DNA of 64,000 bases from Scandinavium sp002470465 (GTDB taxonomy: Bacteria; Pseudomonadota; Gammaproteobacteria; Enterobacterales; Enterobacteriaceae), in assembly GCF_040750395.1 (NCBI RefSeq), contig NZ_JBFLVD010000011.1, positions 124,001 to 188,000 on the forward strand, in the 5' to 3' direction. The position numbers and the translations under genes were made by a program. The notes beneath the pieces are model-generated. The model had not been told where the DNA came from, did no database searches, and saw only the letters and a list, made by a program, of their open reading frames with translations. Positions 18,206 to 29,153 of this stretch are shown here, one piece after another. Each line of letters begins with the position of its first letter. Positions within the stretch are counted from its first letter, which is position 1.

Positions 18206-19102
18206 ATGGAACTGCTACGCTTTACGCTTGCTCAGATTGAAGCCTTCGCCTGCGTGTGTGAGAGCGGAACGCTCACCCAGGCCGCAAGGAAGCTGAAAAA
18301 AGACCGGACGACGGTGAGCGAGTTACTGGATTACCTGGAAGTTGATCTTGGGTACACGCTGTTCGATCGCTCGACACGTCCGTTAACCCTGACGCCACAG
18401 GGGCAGCTTCTTTACCGCCAGGCCCGGCTGTTTTTGCATGAGGCTGAAGCGTTCTCCCGCATTGCCAGACAGATTCCCGACAGCATCGAGACGCATCTTA
18501 CGCTGTGCTATGACCTGTTTACTCCTCGTGCGCTGTTGCTTCAGCTTGCAGAGCAGCTACGTGCCCGGCATATCCAGCTGGACATGATTGCCTGCGAGCG
18601 CGTGCAGGCTGAACAGTGGCTGGACGAGGGGAGCGTTGACCTGGCGCTGTTTCAGGCGATGAACCGTTCCGTCAACGACCATCTGCACTGGCGGGCGGTT
18701 GGCAGCGTTTCACTCGCCGTTTACGCCCGTGAAGGCTACTTCTCTAAGCAGCCCGTCTCGCTCCTGCATCTGGCCTCCAGGCCTCAACTGATGCCATTTC
18801 GCGATCTCCCGCCTTCGCTGGCTGGACGGTTGCAAATTGCCGACAATTTAATTCACGTTAATGAGATCTCGCTGCTGGAAGGCCTGTTGCAATCCGGTAC
18901 AGGTTGGGCATTTCTGCCGGATCATTTCTCAGCTGAGCGGCTTAAAGGTGTGATGCGGGTGGAAACGGCAATGGGTGATAACGGGTTGACGCATCCCTTA
19001 GTGGCGTTGTGGAAACCTGGCGTGATTAACGCGTCAGTGCTGAGCCAGGTCCTGAGCATCATGGAGAAAGAGCTTTTGTCAGGTGGTGCTGCGCTTACCT
19101 GA
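18206..19102 (+). CDS. LysR-family transcriptional regulator, unassigned
   Basis: A 298-residue LysR-type regulator. The N-terminal winged helix-turn-helix (about residues 5-65) includes TLTQAARKLKKDRTTVSELL, and a periplasmic-binding-like effector domain follows (about 90-290). The start at MELLRFTLAQ is chosen because AAAAAAGGA lies at the right distance and the family N terminus begins there; the frame stays open further upstream into the ycaD terminator. I do not recognise a named orthologue. It occupies the place of K-12 ycaM-ycaN-ycaK, and its target and inducer are unknown. It ends facing pflA. Confidence 0.85.
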   Translation: MELLRFTLAQIEAFACVCESGTLTQAARKLKKDRTTVSELLDYLEVDLGYTLFDRSTRPLTLTPQGQLLYRQARLFLHEAEAFSRIARQIPDSIETHLTLCYDLFTPRALLLQLAEQLRARHIQLDMIACERVQAEQWLDEGSVDLALFQAMNRSVNDHLHWRAVGSVSLAVYAREGYFSKQPVSLLHLASRPQLMPFRDLPPSLAGRLQIADNLIHVNEISLLEGLLQSGTGWAFLPDHFSAERLKGVMRVETAMGDNGLTHPLVALWKPGVINASVLSQVLSIMEKELLSGGAALT

Positions 19103-19137
19103 CCAACGGAATGCGTGCATTGGGAAGGCGGATGCAG

Positions 19138-19193
19138 GCCGGGTAAGCGTTAGCGCCACCCGGCGATGCCCGGCAAACAGAGAGTCGCCGGGC
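19138..19193. repeat. REP-like palindrome and hairpin between LysR gene and pflA
   Basis: GCCGGGTAAGCGTTAGCG...CACCCGGC at 19138-19164 has the form of an enterobacterial REP unit. A second hairpin GCCCGGC/GCCGGGC (19168-19174 and 19187-19193) lies next to it, just after the pflA stop. It probably ends or protects the 3' end of the converging transcripts. Confidence 0.7.
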
Positions 19194-19201
19194 AAAAAGA
19201 T

Positions 19202-19942
19202 TCAGTACATGACCTTGTGACCATACTGCTCGAGGATCCCCTTGACGCGTTCCATGGTCTCTTTCTTCGGCGGGTGAACGCCATCAAGCTTGTACTCTTC
19301 GCCCATTGCCACCCACTTATGTTTCCCCAGCTCGTGGTAGGGCAGCAGCTCGATTTTTTCGACGTTGCCCATATCACGGGTGAATTCACCGAGACGATGG
19401 GCGGAGTCGTCATCGTCGGACCAGCCGGGAACCACGACGTAGCGGATCCAGACGTTGATATTCTTGTTCGCCAGATAGCGGCAAAATTCCAGCGTGCGGT
19501 GGTTTGAGACGCCAACCAGGTTCTGGTGGATCTCGTCGTTCATCTGCTTGAGGTCGAGCATCACCAGGTCGGTGACCTCCAGCAGTTCGTCGATCACCGG
19601 ATCGTAGCGACGGACAAAGCCGTTGGTGTCGAGACAGGTATGAATGCCTTCTTTGCGGCAGGCGCGGAACCAGTCACGCACAAACTCAGCCTGCAAAATG
19701 GCTTCGCCGCCGGAGGCCGTAACGCCGCCGCCGGACGCATTCATAAAGTGGCGATAGGTCACCACTTCTTTCATAAGCTCTTCGACCGTGATTTCTTTGC
19801 CGCCGTGGGTATCCCAGGTATCGCGGTTGTGGCAGTACAGGCAGCGCATCAGGCAGCCCTGGAAGAAGGTGATAAAGCGGATCCCCGGGCCATCGACGGT
19901 GCCACAGGATTCAAAGGAGTGAATGCGACCAATTACTGACAT
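19202..19942 (-). CDS. pflA: Pyruvate formate-lyase activating enzyme
   Basis: Radical S-adenosylmethionine enzyme that installs the glycyl radical on PflB under anaerobic conditions. It has 246 residues, the E. coli length. The cluster motif CX3CX2C is Cys30, Cys34 and Cys37 (GCLMRCLYCHN). I start at MSVIGRIHSF (19942); an in-frame ATG 18 codons upstream adds unconserved residues. It lies downstream of pflB, after a 218-base gap that contains the pflB terminator, and probably also has its own promoter there. Confidence 0.98.
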   Translation of the reverse strand: MSVIGRIHSFESCGTVDGPGIRFITFFQGCLMRCLYCHNRDTWDTHGGKEITVEELMKEVVTYRHFMNASGGGVTASGGEAILQAEFVRDWFRACRKEGIHTCLDTNGFVRRYDPVIDELLEVTDLVMLDLKQMNDEIHQNLVGVSNHRTLEFCRYLANKNINVWIRYVVVPGWSDDDDSAHRLGEFTRDMGNVEKIELLPYHELGKHKWVAMGEEYKLDGVHPPKKETMERVKGILEQYGHKVMY

Positions 19943-20090
19943 TGCGGTGTTTTCTCCAGATACGGCCCATCCGGGGCCAGTGTATGCACAGCTCAAAACC
20001 GGCTGTGTTAAGTCTGTTTTGGCAGAGATCCATACCCGATAGTGAAAGTATAGATGGCTGGCAAAGCAGGCTGGGGCAGGAGAGGAGTTG

Positions 20091-20121
20091 TTAAAAAGGC
20101 CCCACGGGTGTGGAGCCTTTA
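20091..20121 (-). terminator. pflB terminator
   Basis: On the minus strand, stem AAGGCTCCAC/GTGGGGCCTT (one G-T pair) around a short loop, followed by TTTTT. It lies 40 bases past the pflB stop, between pflB and pflA. Confidence 0.85.
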
Positions 20122-20160
20122 TTGTACGCCGATTACTGCGTAATTTCAGTCAAAATCCAA

Positions 20161-22443
<2,283 letters not shown>

Positions 22444-22494
22444 GTAACACCTACCTTCTTATGTGGATTTTTTATTTACTGCCTGAAACAACCG

Positions 22495-23352
22495 TTAGTG
22501 CTGGTCGTTGCCACGCAGGTAAATGACCCAGTACGTCAACCCGACTAACAAACCACCGCCGATAATGTTACCGATTGTCACCGGAATCAGGTTATCAGTG
22601 ATGAAGTTCATGACAGTCAAGTGTGAGAAATTGTCCGGAGTCGAACCGATGGCGGTCCAGAATTCCGGGCTGGCGAAGTTCTTAACGACGATACCCATAG
22701 GGATCATAAACATGTTTGCGATGCTGTGCTCAAAGCCGCTGGCGACAAACATCGCAACTGGCAGCACCATAATCATCGCTTTGTCCATCAGGCTGCGGCC
22801 GGAGTAGCTCATCCATACGGCCAGACACACCATCAGGTTTGCCAGAATACCGAGGCAGACAGCCTCAATAAAAGTATGATGCATTTTGTGGTCAGCGGTT
22901 TGCAGGACGTTCAGGCCCCATCCGCCGTTGGCGGTCATATATTCGCCAGAAAGCCACATTAGCAGAACAAACAGCAGGCAGCCAATCAGGTTACCAACAT
23001 AGACGTTGAACCAGTTCTTAGCCAGTTGACCCCAGGTAATTTTGCCGCTGGCCTTCGCGACGACAATCAGCACCGTGGAAGTGAAGAGATCGGCCCCGCA
23101 GATAACACAAAGGATAAGTCCAAGTGAGAAGCAGATGCCGCCAATCAGCTTGGCAATACCAAACGGCATTCCTGCCGTGCCAGTCGTGGACGTAATGTAG
23201 AAAACGAAGGCAATGGAGATGAAGACACCCGCAGTAATCGCCAGGAAAAAGGTTTTAAGCGGTTGCTTCGTTGCTTTATAGACACCCGCTTCCTCGGCCA
23301 CTTTGGCCATCTCAGCTGGGAGTAAAAGATCAAAAGGGTTGTCAGCTTTCAC
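22495..23352 (-). CDS. focA: Formate channel FocA
   Basis: Pentameric inner-membrane channel of the formate-nitrite transporter family that moves formate out of and back into the cell. It has 285 residues with a GTG start at VKADNPFDLLLP. The in-frame ATG 39 codons upstream gives an unconserved extension, and the 285-residue form equals E. coli FocA. There are six membrane segments, and the conserved pore region includes CGADLFTSTV and the histidine-containing ADHKMHHTF. It is first in the focA-pflB operon and supplies the export route for the formate made by PflB. Confidence 0.97.
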   Translation of the reverse strand: MKADNPFDLLLPAEMAKVAEEAGVYKATKQPLKTFFLAITAGVFISIAFVFYITSTTGTAGMPFGIAKLIGGICFSLGLILCVICGADLFTSTVLIVVAKASGKITWGQLAKNWFNVYVGNLIGCLLFVLLMWLSGEYMTANGGWGLNVLQTADHKMHHTFIEAVCLGILANLMVCLAVWMSYSGRSLMDKAMIMVLPVAMFVASGFEHSIANMFMIPMGIVVKNFASPEFWTAIGSTPDNFSHLTVMNFITDNLIPVTIGNIIGGGLLVGLTYWVIYLRGNDQH

Positions 23353-23377
23353 ACTAACTCTCTCTTTATTAAGTCGG

Positions 23378-23426
23378 CGACGAGATACTAACAAAGCATT
23401 ATAGAAGAGAAATTGATGTAGATCAT
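23378..23426 (-). promoter_or_regulatory. FNR box and focA-pflB promoter
   Basis: TTGAT-GTAG-ATCAT at 23413-23426 differs from the palindromic FNR consensus at one base. On the minus strand a -10-like TAGTAT lies at 23385-23390. A start near 23378 puts the box centre 41.5 bases upstream, the class II arrangement. E. coli focA-pfl is FNR- and ArcA-activated. Confidence 0.75.
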
Positions 23427-23675
23427 ATCTCGCCTGGCTTATAGGCCCGCAGAACGCGTGGTTTTTCAACGAATGCGGAGTAACTTTTTGATTATCAAAA
23501 TAAAAATAAATTTTAAAATTTGCAAAATGAGTTGAATTTTCTTGCTTAACCTCCTTTAATTCAGTTAATTAAAATGGAGTAATATGCATTAAAATTAACA
23601 TCCCTCGTAAGCTACTAATAATAGTGTTTACGCATAATTAACTTAATTATTACAAATTAAATAATGGGCCGTAGA

Positions 23676-23706
23676 AAATAAAAAAGGGCCACGCTTTGTG
23701 GCCCCG
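23676..23706 (-). terminator. ycaO terminator
   Basis: On the minus strand, stem GGGGCCAC/GTGGCCC around AAAGC followed by TTTTTTATTTTC, about 45 bases after the ycaO stop. Confidence 0.88.
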
Positions 23707-23751
23707 TAATATAGCGCAGGCGAATAATTTCGCCATACATTATTTGTGGTT

Positions 23752-25518
23752 TTACTGCTGGTCTGCCCAGAAGCTGGCTTTTGCGCGCTGCAGTTTTTCA
23801 TAGGCTTTTAACAGTGACTGATGCGCCGGGAAGGCGGCCAGATCGCTGTCGACCGGCTGCAGACCGTAGAAGGCCGCTTCGCCGCTCAGGGCTGCGCTTG
23901 CCGCTTCAACTGCATCTGCGCCGTACATCCGCACGAAGGCATTCAGATACTGCAGCGGCTGGCGTTCTTCTTCCTGGGAGAGCAGAAGCAGCGTTTGCAG
24001 GCAGCGGTAATAATTGGCGCGTTCAGCGCTGAAAATAGAGGCGTTGAATTCCATGGTCCACTCAGTCCAGATCAGCGCCTGTTCCAGATCGCCGCCCGCC
24101 AGCGCCAGCATAGCTTTTAGCTCGCCGATGCGCAGAGTGTACCAGCCGTTGTCTTTTCCGGTTGCCATACCCAGCAGTTCACGAACACGGGTAAAGTCAT
24201 CAAGACCCTCGTCGTCCATCTGCTCGATCAGCGCCAGATAATCTTCTTTATTCCATTCGCTGTTCGGCAGCGACAGGATAGTCTCGCGCAGGTGGCTGCC
24301 CATATTGTTATTTGCCAGCCACAGATCTTCTGCCGGATAAATATCAGACATGCCCGGCACGATAATACGGCAGGCGTATACGCTCAGGTGTTCATAGTCA
24401 GCGATATACACTTCTTTATCTTCCGCCTGGAAAATCGCCATCAGCGTGGCGAACTCTTCTTCGGTGGTGCCGGAGAAATTCCAGTCCACAAACGGATAGT
24501 CCGCATCCTGCTTAAACATATCCCAGGAGATCAGACCGCTGGAGTCAATGAAGTGCGTCTCAAGATTTGCGTGCTCAGCCACTTCTTCATCATCGAAGGT
24601 CGGTGGTGTAAACACGTCGAGATCTTTAAGACCACGACCCTGCAGCAGCTCGGTCACAGTACGCTCCAGCGCCACGCCAAAATCAGGGTGTGCGCCGAAG
24701 GAGGCGAAGCAGGTGCCGTTGGCCGGGTTAAACAGCACGACGCAAATTACCGGGTATTTACCGCCCAGGGAGCCGTCGTAGGCGAAGATTGGGAAGCCTT
24801 CAGCTTCGAGTTTGGCGATGGATTCCACCACGCCCGGGTAGCGCGCCAGCACGTCCGCAGGAATTTCCGGCAGGCTGATGCTTTCGGCGATGATGCGGTT
24901 TTTGATGTGGCGCTCGAACACTTCAGACAGGCCCTGAACGCGTGCTTCGTTAGCCGTGTTGCCAGCCGACATGCCGTTGGAGACATACAGGTTGCCAACG
25001 ATGTTCATCGGAATGTAGACCGTCTCTCCGTCTGACTGACGGGTGAATGGCAATCCACATACGCCACGATCGTCATTCCCTGATTGCAGATCGACCAGCC
25101 CGCTGGCGGTGAGCTGATCGTCCGGATCGTAAAACGCGCGCAGGCGCGCATCGAGCAGGCCTTTTGGTACGTCATCATCCTCGGGCAGCGGGAACCATTT
25201 CTCATTCGGATAGTGAACGAATGGGGCATTGGCAAGGGTTTCACCCAGCCAGAAATCTGCGAAGAAATAGTTGGTGGACAGACGCTCGAAGTATTCACCG
25301 AGCGCAGAGGCCAGGGCTGCTTTTTTTGTTGCACCTTTGCCGTTGGTAAAGCACAGCGCGCACTCTTTATCACGAATATGCACGGACCACACGTTCGGCA
25401 CCGGGTTCAGCCAGGAGGCTTCTTCAATATTGAAACCGAGGTCCGTCAGTTTTTGCTGGAAGCGGGCGATGGAGTCTTCCAGTGCGGCGTCTTTGCCGGG
25501 AATAAAGGTTTGGGTCAT
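23752..25518 (-). CDS. ycaO: YcaO, RimO-associated ATP-dependent protein
   Basis: Founding member of the YcaO superfamily of ATP-dependent backbone-modifying enzymes. In E. coli it promotes beta-methylthiolation of ribosomal protein S12 together with RimO; its own chemistry is unsettled. It has 588 residues. The start at MTQTFIPGKD (25518) is the conserved one; an in-frame ATG lies 11 codons upstream. The N-terminal two-thirds is the YcaO ATP-binding fold and the C-terminal third is helical and TPR-like. It ends FWADQQ without the Pro-rich tail of azoline-forming YcaO enzymes, which argues against a peptide natural-product role. It diverges from ycaP. Confidence 0.95.
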   Translation of the reverse strand: MTQTFIPGKDAALEDSIARFQQKLTDLGFNIEEASWLNPVPNVWSVHIRDKECALCFTNGKGATKKAALASALGEYFERLSTNYFFADFWLGETLANAPFVHYPNEKWFPLPEDDDVPKGLLDARLRAFYDPDDQLTASGLVDLQSGNDDRGVCGLPFTRQSDGETVYIPMNIVGNLYVSNGMSAGNTANEARVQGLSEVFERHIKNRIIAESISLPEIPADVLARYPGVVESIAKLEAEGFPIFAYDGSLGGKYPVICVVLFNPANGTCFASFGAHPDFGVALERTVTELLQGRGLKDLDVFTPPTFDDEEVAEHANLETHFIDSSGLISWDMFKQDADYPFVDWNFSGTTEEEFATLMAIFQAEDKEVYIADYEHLSVYACRIIVPGMSDIYPAEDLWLANNNMGSHLRETILSLPNSEWNKEDYLALIEQMDDEGLDDFTRVRELLGMATGKDNGWYTLRIGELKAMLALAGGDLEQALIWTEWTMEFNASIFSAERANYYRCLQTLLLLSQEEERQPLQYLNAFVRMYGADAVEAASAALSGEAAFYGLQPVDSDLAAFPAHQSLLKAYEKLQRAKASFWADQQ

Positions 25519-25655
25519 GGCAGTCACTTTTGTCGTACGGAAAGCGCGCAATGATACGGGTTTTGCGTGTCAGGCGCTATCGTCCCGGCGTCGTCGGCGA
25601 AAATAAAAGAGTCAGCTACGCTTAAAGGCAGTAACCTCCTGTTCAGGCAGAAAAA

Positions 25656-26348
25656 ATGCAAGCGTTCGATCTTCACCGTATGGCTTTTGACAAGGTACCC
25701 GTGGATTTTCTTGCGGAAGTGGCGCTGCGCAGTCTCTATACCTTCGTGCTGGTGTTTCTGTTTCTAAAAATAACCGGTCGGCGCGGCGTCCGACAAATGT
25801 CATTGTTTGAAGTACTGATTATCCTGACGCTGGGCTCGGCGGCGGGCGATGTTGCGTTTTACGATGACGTTCCTATGTTACCCGTGCTGATCGTATTCGT
25901 TACGCTGGGGATACTGTACCGGCTGGTGATGTGGCTGATGTCACACAGTGAAAAGCTGGAAGATCTGCTGGAGGGAAAACCGGTGATCGTTGTTTCTGAT
26001 GGCGAACTGGCCTGGGAAAAACTGCGCGCGGAAAACCTGACGGAGTTTGAGTTTTTCATGGAGCTACGCCTGAACGGTATCGAACATCTCGGGCAGGTAA
26101 AGCGGGCGATTATGGAAACCAACGGCCAGATCAGCGTCTATTACTTCAGTGATGAGGACGTGAAACCCGGTTTGCCGATTTTGCCCGGAAAGTGTGTTGA
26201 ACGCTTCACTGTATTGCCGGAAGAGAACGACTATGCCTGTACCAGATGCAGCGCGATTTTTCATCTCCATGCCGGAGATCGGCAATTATGCGCCCGCTGT
26301 GCCAATCCGGAATGGGCGAAGGCCAGCAGGGCCAAACGGATCACCTGA
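25656..26348 (+). CDS. ycaP: YcaP, DUF421/YetF-type membrane protein
   Basis: Conserved inner-membrane protein of unknown function. It has 230 residues, the E. coli length. Three hydrophobic segments (about residues 20-100) precede a cytosolic domain of the DUF421/YetF type (about 105-180). A C-terminal zinc-ribbon-like pair of CxxC motifs (ACTRCS and LCARCA) follows, ending ASRAKRIT. It is transcribed away from ycaO. The 178 bases before serC contain a short GC hairpin near 26404-26420 but no clear terminator. Confidence 0.92.
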   Translation: MQAFDLHRMAFDKVPVDFLAEVALRSLYTFVLVFLFLKITGRRGVRQMSLFEVLIILTLGSAAGDVAFYDDVPMLPVLIVFVTLGILYRLVMWLMSHSEKLEDLLEGKPVIVVSDGELAWEKLRAENLTEFEFFMELRLNGIEHLGQVKRAIMETNGQISVYYFSDEDVKPGLPILPGKCVERFTVLPEENDYACTRCSAIFHLHAGDRQLCARCANPEWAKASRAKRIT

Positions 26349-26526
26349 CAGCAAGAATGTCGGTAATGTGACGTCAAGCTGGCAGATTCTGTTGTGTGAG
26401 CGCCGCCGCATTTTTCGGCGTGCGAGGATTTGCCATTGCGGCCTGTGTCACTGAATGGTAAAACCGATAGCCACAGGAAACACTTATGCCTGCGGGCAGA
26501 TAACTTGTATAGCGTGGTGAGGGGAA

Positions 26527-27615
26527 ATGACTCAGGTCTTCAATTTTAGTTCTGGTCCGGCAATGCTTCCGGCGGATGTTCTTAAACTGGCGCAACAGGA
26601 GCTGTGCAACTGGCAGGGGCTTGGCACCTCGGTGATGGAAATCAGCCATCGCGGCAAAGAGTTCATCCAGGTGGCCGAAGAGGCGGAAAAAGACTTCCGT
26701 GACCTGCTCAATATCCCTTCCAACTATAAAGTGCTGTTTTGCCACGGCGGCGGGCGCGGTCAGTTCGCTGGCGTACCGCTGAATCTGCTGGGTGAGAAAA
26801 CCACTGCCGATTACGTCGACGCAGGCTACTGGGCAGCAAGCGCAGTGAAGGAAGCGAAAAAATACTGCGCGCCAAACGTGATCGATGCCAAAGTCACCGT
26901 GGATGGTTTGCGCGCCGTGAAACCGATGCGTGACTGGCAGCTTTCCGATAACGCGGCTTATCTGCACTACTGCCCGAATGAAACCATCGACGGCATCGCC
27001 ATTGATGAAGCCCCGAACTTTGGCAGGGATGTTATCGTTGCTGCAGACTTCTCTTCTACTATTCTGTCCAGCCCGATAGACGTTAGCCGCTATGGCGTGA
27101 TTTATGCCGGTGCGCAGAAAAATATCGGCCCGGCTGGTTTGACGCTGGTCATCGTCCGTGAAGACCTGCTTGGCAAAGCGCACATCGCTTGTCCGTCAAT
27201 TCTTGATTACACCGTGCTGAACGACAATGATTCAATGTTCAATACCCCGCCGACCTTCGCCTGGTATCTGGCAGGCCTGGTTTTCAAATGGCTGAAAGAG
27301 CAGGGCGGCGTGGCGGCGATGGATCGCGTTAATCAGCAGAAAGCGGATCTGCTTTACAGCACCATCGACAACAGCGATTTCTACCGTAATGACGTAGCTA
27401 CGGCTAACCGTTCCCGCATGAACGTGCCATTCCAGCTGGCGGACAGCGCGCTGGACAAGCTGTTCCTGGAAGAGTCCTTTGCTGCCGGTCTGCATGCGCT
27501 GAAAGGCCACCGCGTCGTAGGCGGTATGCGTGCCTCCATCTATAACGCAATGCCGCTGGCAGGCGTTGAAGCGTTAACCGACTTTATGAAAGCGTTCGAA
27601 CGTCGCCACGGTTAA
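26527..27615 (+). CDS. serC: Phosphoserine/phosphohydroxythreonine aminotransferase
   Basis: PLP-dependent aminotransferase of serine biosynthesis (3-phosphohydroxypyruvate to phosphoserine), also used in pyridoxal phosphate synthesis. It has 362 residues, the E. coli length. The PLP lysine is Lys198 in YAGAQKNIGPAG. Conserved GGGRGQFAGVPLNL and the C-terminal GLHALKGHRVVGGMRAS are present. It is followed 68 bases later by aroA, as in the well-known serC-aroA operon that links serine and chorismate synthesis. Confidence 0.98.
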   Translation: MTQVFNFSSGPAMLPADVLKLAQQELCNWQGLGTSVMEISHRGKEFIQVAEEAEKDFRDLLNIPSNYKVLFCHGGGRGQFAGVPLNLLGEKTTADYVDAGYWAASAVKEAKKYCAPNVIDAKVTVDGLRAVKPMRDWQLSDNAAYLHYCPNETIDGIAIDEAPNFGRDVIVAADFSSTILSSPIDVSRYGVIYAGAQKNIGPAGLTLVIVREDLLGKAHIACPSILDYTVLNDNDSMFNTPPTFAWYLAGLVFKWLKEQGGVAAMDRVNQQKADLLYSTIDNSDFYRNDVATANRSRMNVPFQLADSALDKLFLEESFAAGLHALKGHRVVGGMRASIYNAMPLAGVEALTDFMKAFERRHG

Positions 27616-27630
27616 TGCCCTTGTTTTCAT

Positions 27631-27660
27631 CCCCGTAGCCCATCTGCGGGGTTTTTATTT
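27631..27660 (+). terminator. serC-aroA intercistronic terminator/attenuator
   Basis: Stem CCCCGTAG/CTGCGGGG (one G-T pair; 27631-27638 and 27644-27651) followed by TTTTATTTT. A partial terminator between serC and aroA is expected from E. coli and Salmonella, allowing some read-through into aroA. Confidence 0.8.
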
Positions 27661-27683
27661 TCTGCTTTTGAGAGTTAAGTTTC

Positions 27684-28967
27684 ATGGAATCCCTGACGTT
27701 ACAACCCATCGCGCGCGTAGATGGCACCATCAATTTACCCGGTTCAAAAAGTGTCTCTAACCGCGCTCTTTTGCTGGCGGCATTAGCCCGTGGCACCACC
27801 GTGCTGACCAACCTGCTGGACAGCGACGACGTGCGCCACATGCTTAATGCGCTGACTGCGTTAGGCGTTCAGTACACGCTCTCTGCCGATCGTACCCGCT
27901 GCGAAGTGACCGGCAACGGCGGCCCGCTTCAGGCGGGAACAGCGCTTGAGCTGTTCCTCGGTAACGCAGGGACGGCGATGCGCCCATTGGCGGCAGCGCT
28001 GTGCCTTGGCAGCAACGATATCGTGCTGACCGGTGAGCCGCGCATGAAAGAGCGCCCGATTGGTCATTTGGTTGATGCTTTGCGTCAGGGCGGCGCAGAG
28101 ATTGAGTATCTGGAGCAGGAAAACTATCCACCGCTGCGTCTGAAGGGCGGTTTTACAGGTGGCGAAGTTGCGGTAGACGGTAGCGTGTCCAGCCAGTTCC
28201 TGACGGCATTGCTGATGACGGCACCACTGGCTCCGCAGGACACGGTCATCACCATTAAAGGTGAACTGGTGTCAAAACCGTATATCGATATCACTCTGCA
28301 CATGATGAACACTTTCGGCGTGCAGGTTGAGAATCAGAACTATCAACGCTTTGTCGTAAAAGGCGGGCAGGATTACCACTCTCCTGGTGCATACCTGGTG
28401 GAAGGCGATGCTTCTTCAGCGTCCTATTTCCTCGCAGCGGGTGCCATCAAAGGTGGCACGGTCAAAGTGACCGGCATTGGTCGCAATAGCGTGCAGGGCG
28501 ACATCCGCTTTGCGGACGTTCTGGAAAAAATGGGCGCAACCGTTACCTGGGGTGACGATTTCATCGCCTGTACGCGCGGTGAACTGAACGCTATCGATAT
28601 GGACATGAACCATATTCCGGATGCTGCGATGACTATCGCAACTGCGGCCCTGTTCGCGAAAGGCACGACTACGCTTCGCAACATTTATAACTGGCGCGTG
28701 AAAGAAACGGATCGTCTGTTTGCGATGGCAACCGAGCTGCGCAAAGTCGGGGCTGAAGTGGAAGAGGGCGAAGACTACATTCGCGTGACGCCACCGGCAC
28801 AGCTGACATTTGCAGAAATCGGTACCTATGACGATCACCGCATGGCGATGTGCTTCTCGCTGGTGGCGCTGTCGGACACGCCGGTCACGATTCTCGATCC
28901 GAAATGTACGTCAAAAACCTTCCCGGATTACTTTGAACAGCTCGCACGTATCAGCACGCTGGCCTGA
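27684..28967 (+). CDS. aroA: EPSP synthase (3-phosphoshikimate 1-carboxyvinyltransferase)
   Basis: Sixth step of the shikimate pathway, joining phosphoenolpyruvate to shikimate-3-phosphate. It has 427 residues, the E. coli length. The substrate-binding LPGSKSVSNRALLLAAL contains Lys22. The loop LGNAGTAMRP carries Gly96, Thr97 and Pro101, so it is the ordinary glyphosate-sensitive class I form. The catalytic segments DDHRMAM and KTFPDYF are near the C terminus. K-12 has ycaL downstream; here cmk follows after 186 bases. Confidence 0.98.
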   Translation: MESLTLQPIARVDGTINLPGSKSVSNRALLLAALARGTTVLTNLLDSDDVRHMLNALTALGVQYTLSADRTRCEVTGNGGPLQAGTALELFLGNAGTAMRPLAAALCLGSNDIVLTGEPRMKERPIGHLVDALRQGGAEIEYLEQENYPPLRLKGGFTGGEVAVDGSVSSQFLTALLMTAPLAPQDTVITIKGELVSKPYIDITLHMMNTFGVQVENQNYQRFVVKGGQDYHSPGAYLVEGDASSASYFLAAGAIKGGTVKVTGIGRNSVQGDIRFADVLEKMGATVTWGDDFIACTRGELNAIDMDMNHIPDAAMTIATAALFAKGTTTLRNIYNWRVKETDRLFAMATELRKVGAEVEEGEDYIRVTPPAQLTFAEIGTYDDHRMAMCFSLVALSDTPVTILDPKCTSKTFPDYFEQLARISTLA

Positions 28968-28975
28968 TGTTCTCC

Positions 28976-29003
28976 CTGCGCTGCGCCTTCAGGCGTAGCG
29001 CAG
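28976..29003 (+). repeat. GC-rich hairpin after aroA
   Basis: A 12-bp stem CTGCGCTGCGCC/GGCGTAGCGCAG (one G-T pair) with a TTCA loop, eight bases after the aroA stop. No T-run follows; it may stabilise the mRNA end or mark a Rho-dependent stop. Confidence 0.6.
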
Positions 29004-29079
29004 CATGACGTTTCCTGACATTCCCTCTGCGCATTTCTTCTACACTCACCTTCAAACTGTCTGTTATTTGCAACCAGTA

Positions 29080-29109
29080 TTACCGGTTACGGGTAATGGC
29101 GCGTATAAT
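29080..29109 (+). promoter_or_regulatory. Candidate cmk-rpsA promoter
   Basis: A perfect -10 TATAAT at 29104-29109 lies 45 bases before the cmk ATG. The -35 region (around 29080-29086) matches poorly, so the strength is uncertain. Confidence 0.5.
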
Positions 29110-29153
29110 GCGCGGCGTTTAAGTAACTGACGCCTTGAATGAAGGAGAAAACG

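Larger units (their letters stand above)
23353..23751. other. focA-ycaO intergenic regulatory region
   Basis: A 399-base AT-rich stretch. From the focA side it holds the FNR-controlled promoter (23378-23426), then a very AT-rich segment (23480-23670) expected to bind IHF and ArcA by analogy with E. coli, a 7-bp perfect palindrome at 23486-23500, and finally the ycaO terminator. No reading frame of interest is present. Confidence 0.6.

Noticed and set aside
23752..25518. ycaO as part of a ribosomally made peptide (azoline) cluster.
   Set aside because: No precursor peptide, dehydrogenase or docking protein gene lies nearby, the C-terminal Pro-rich motif is missing, and the gene sits in its normal core position beside focA.
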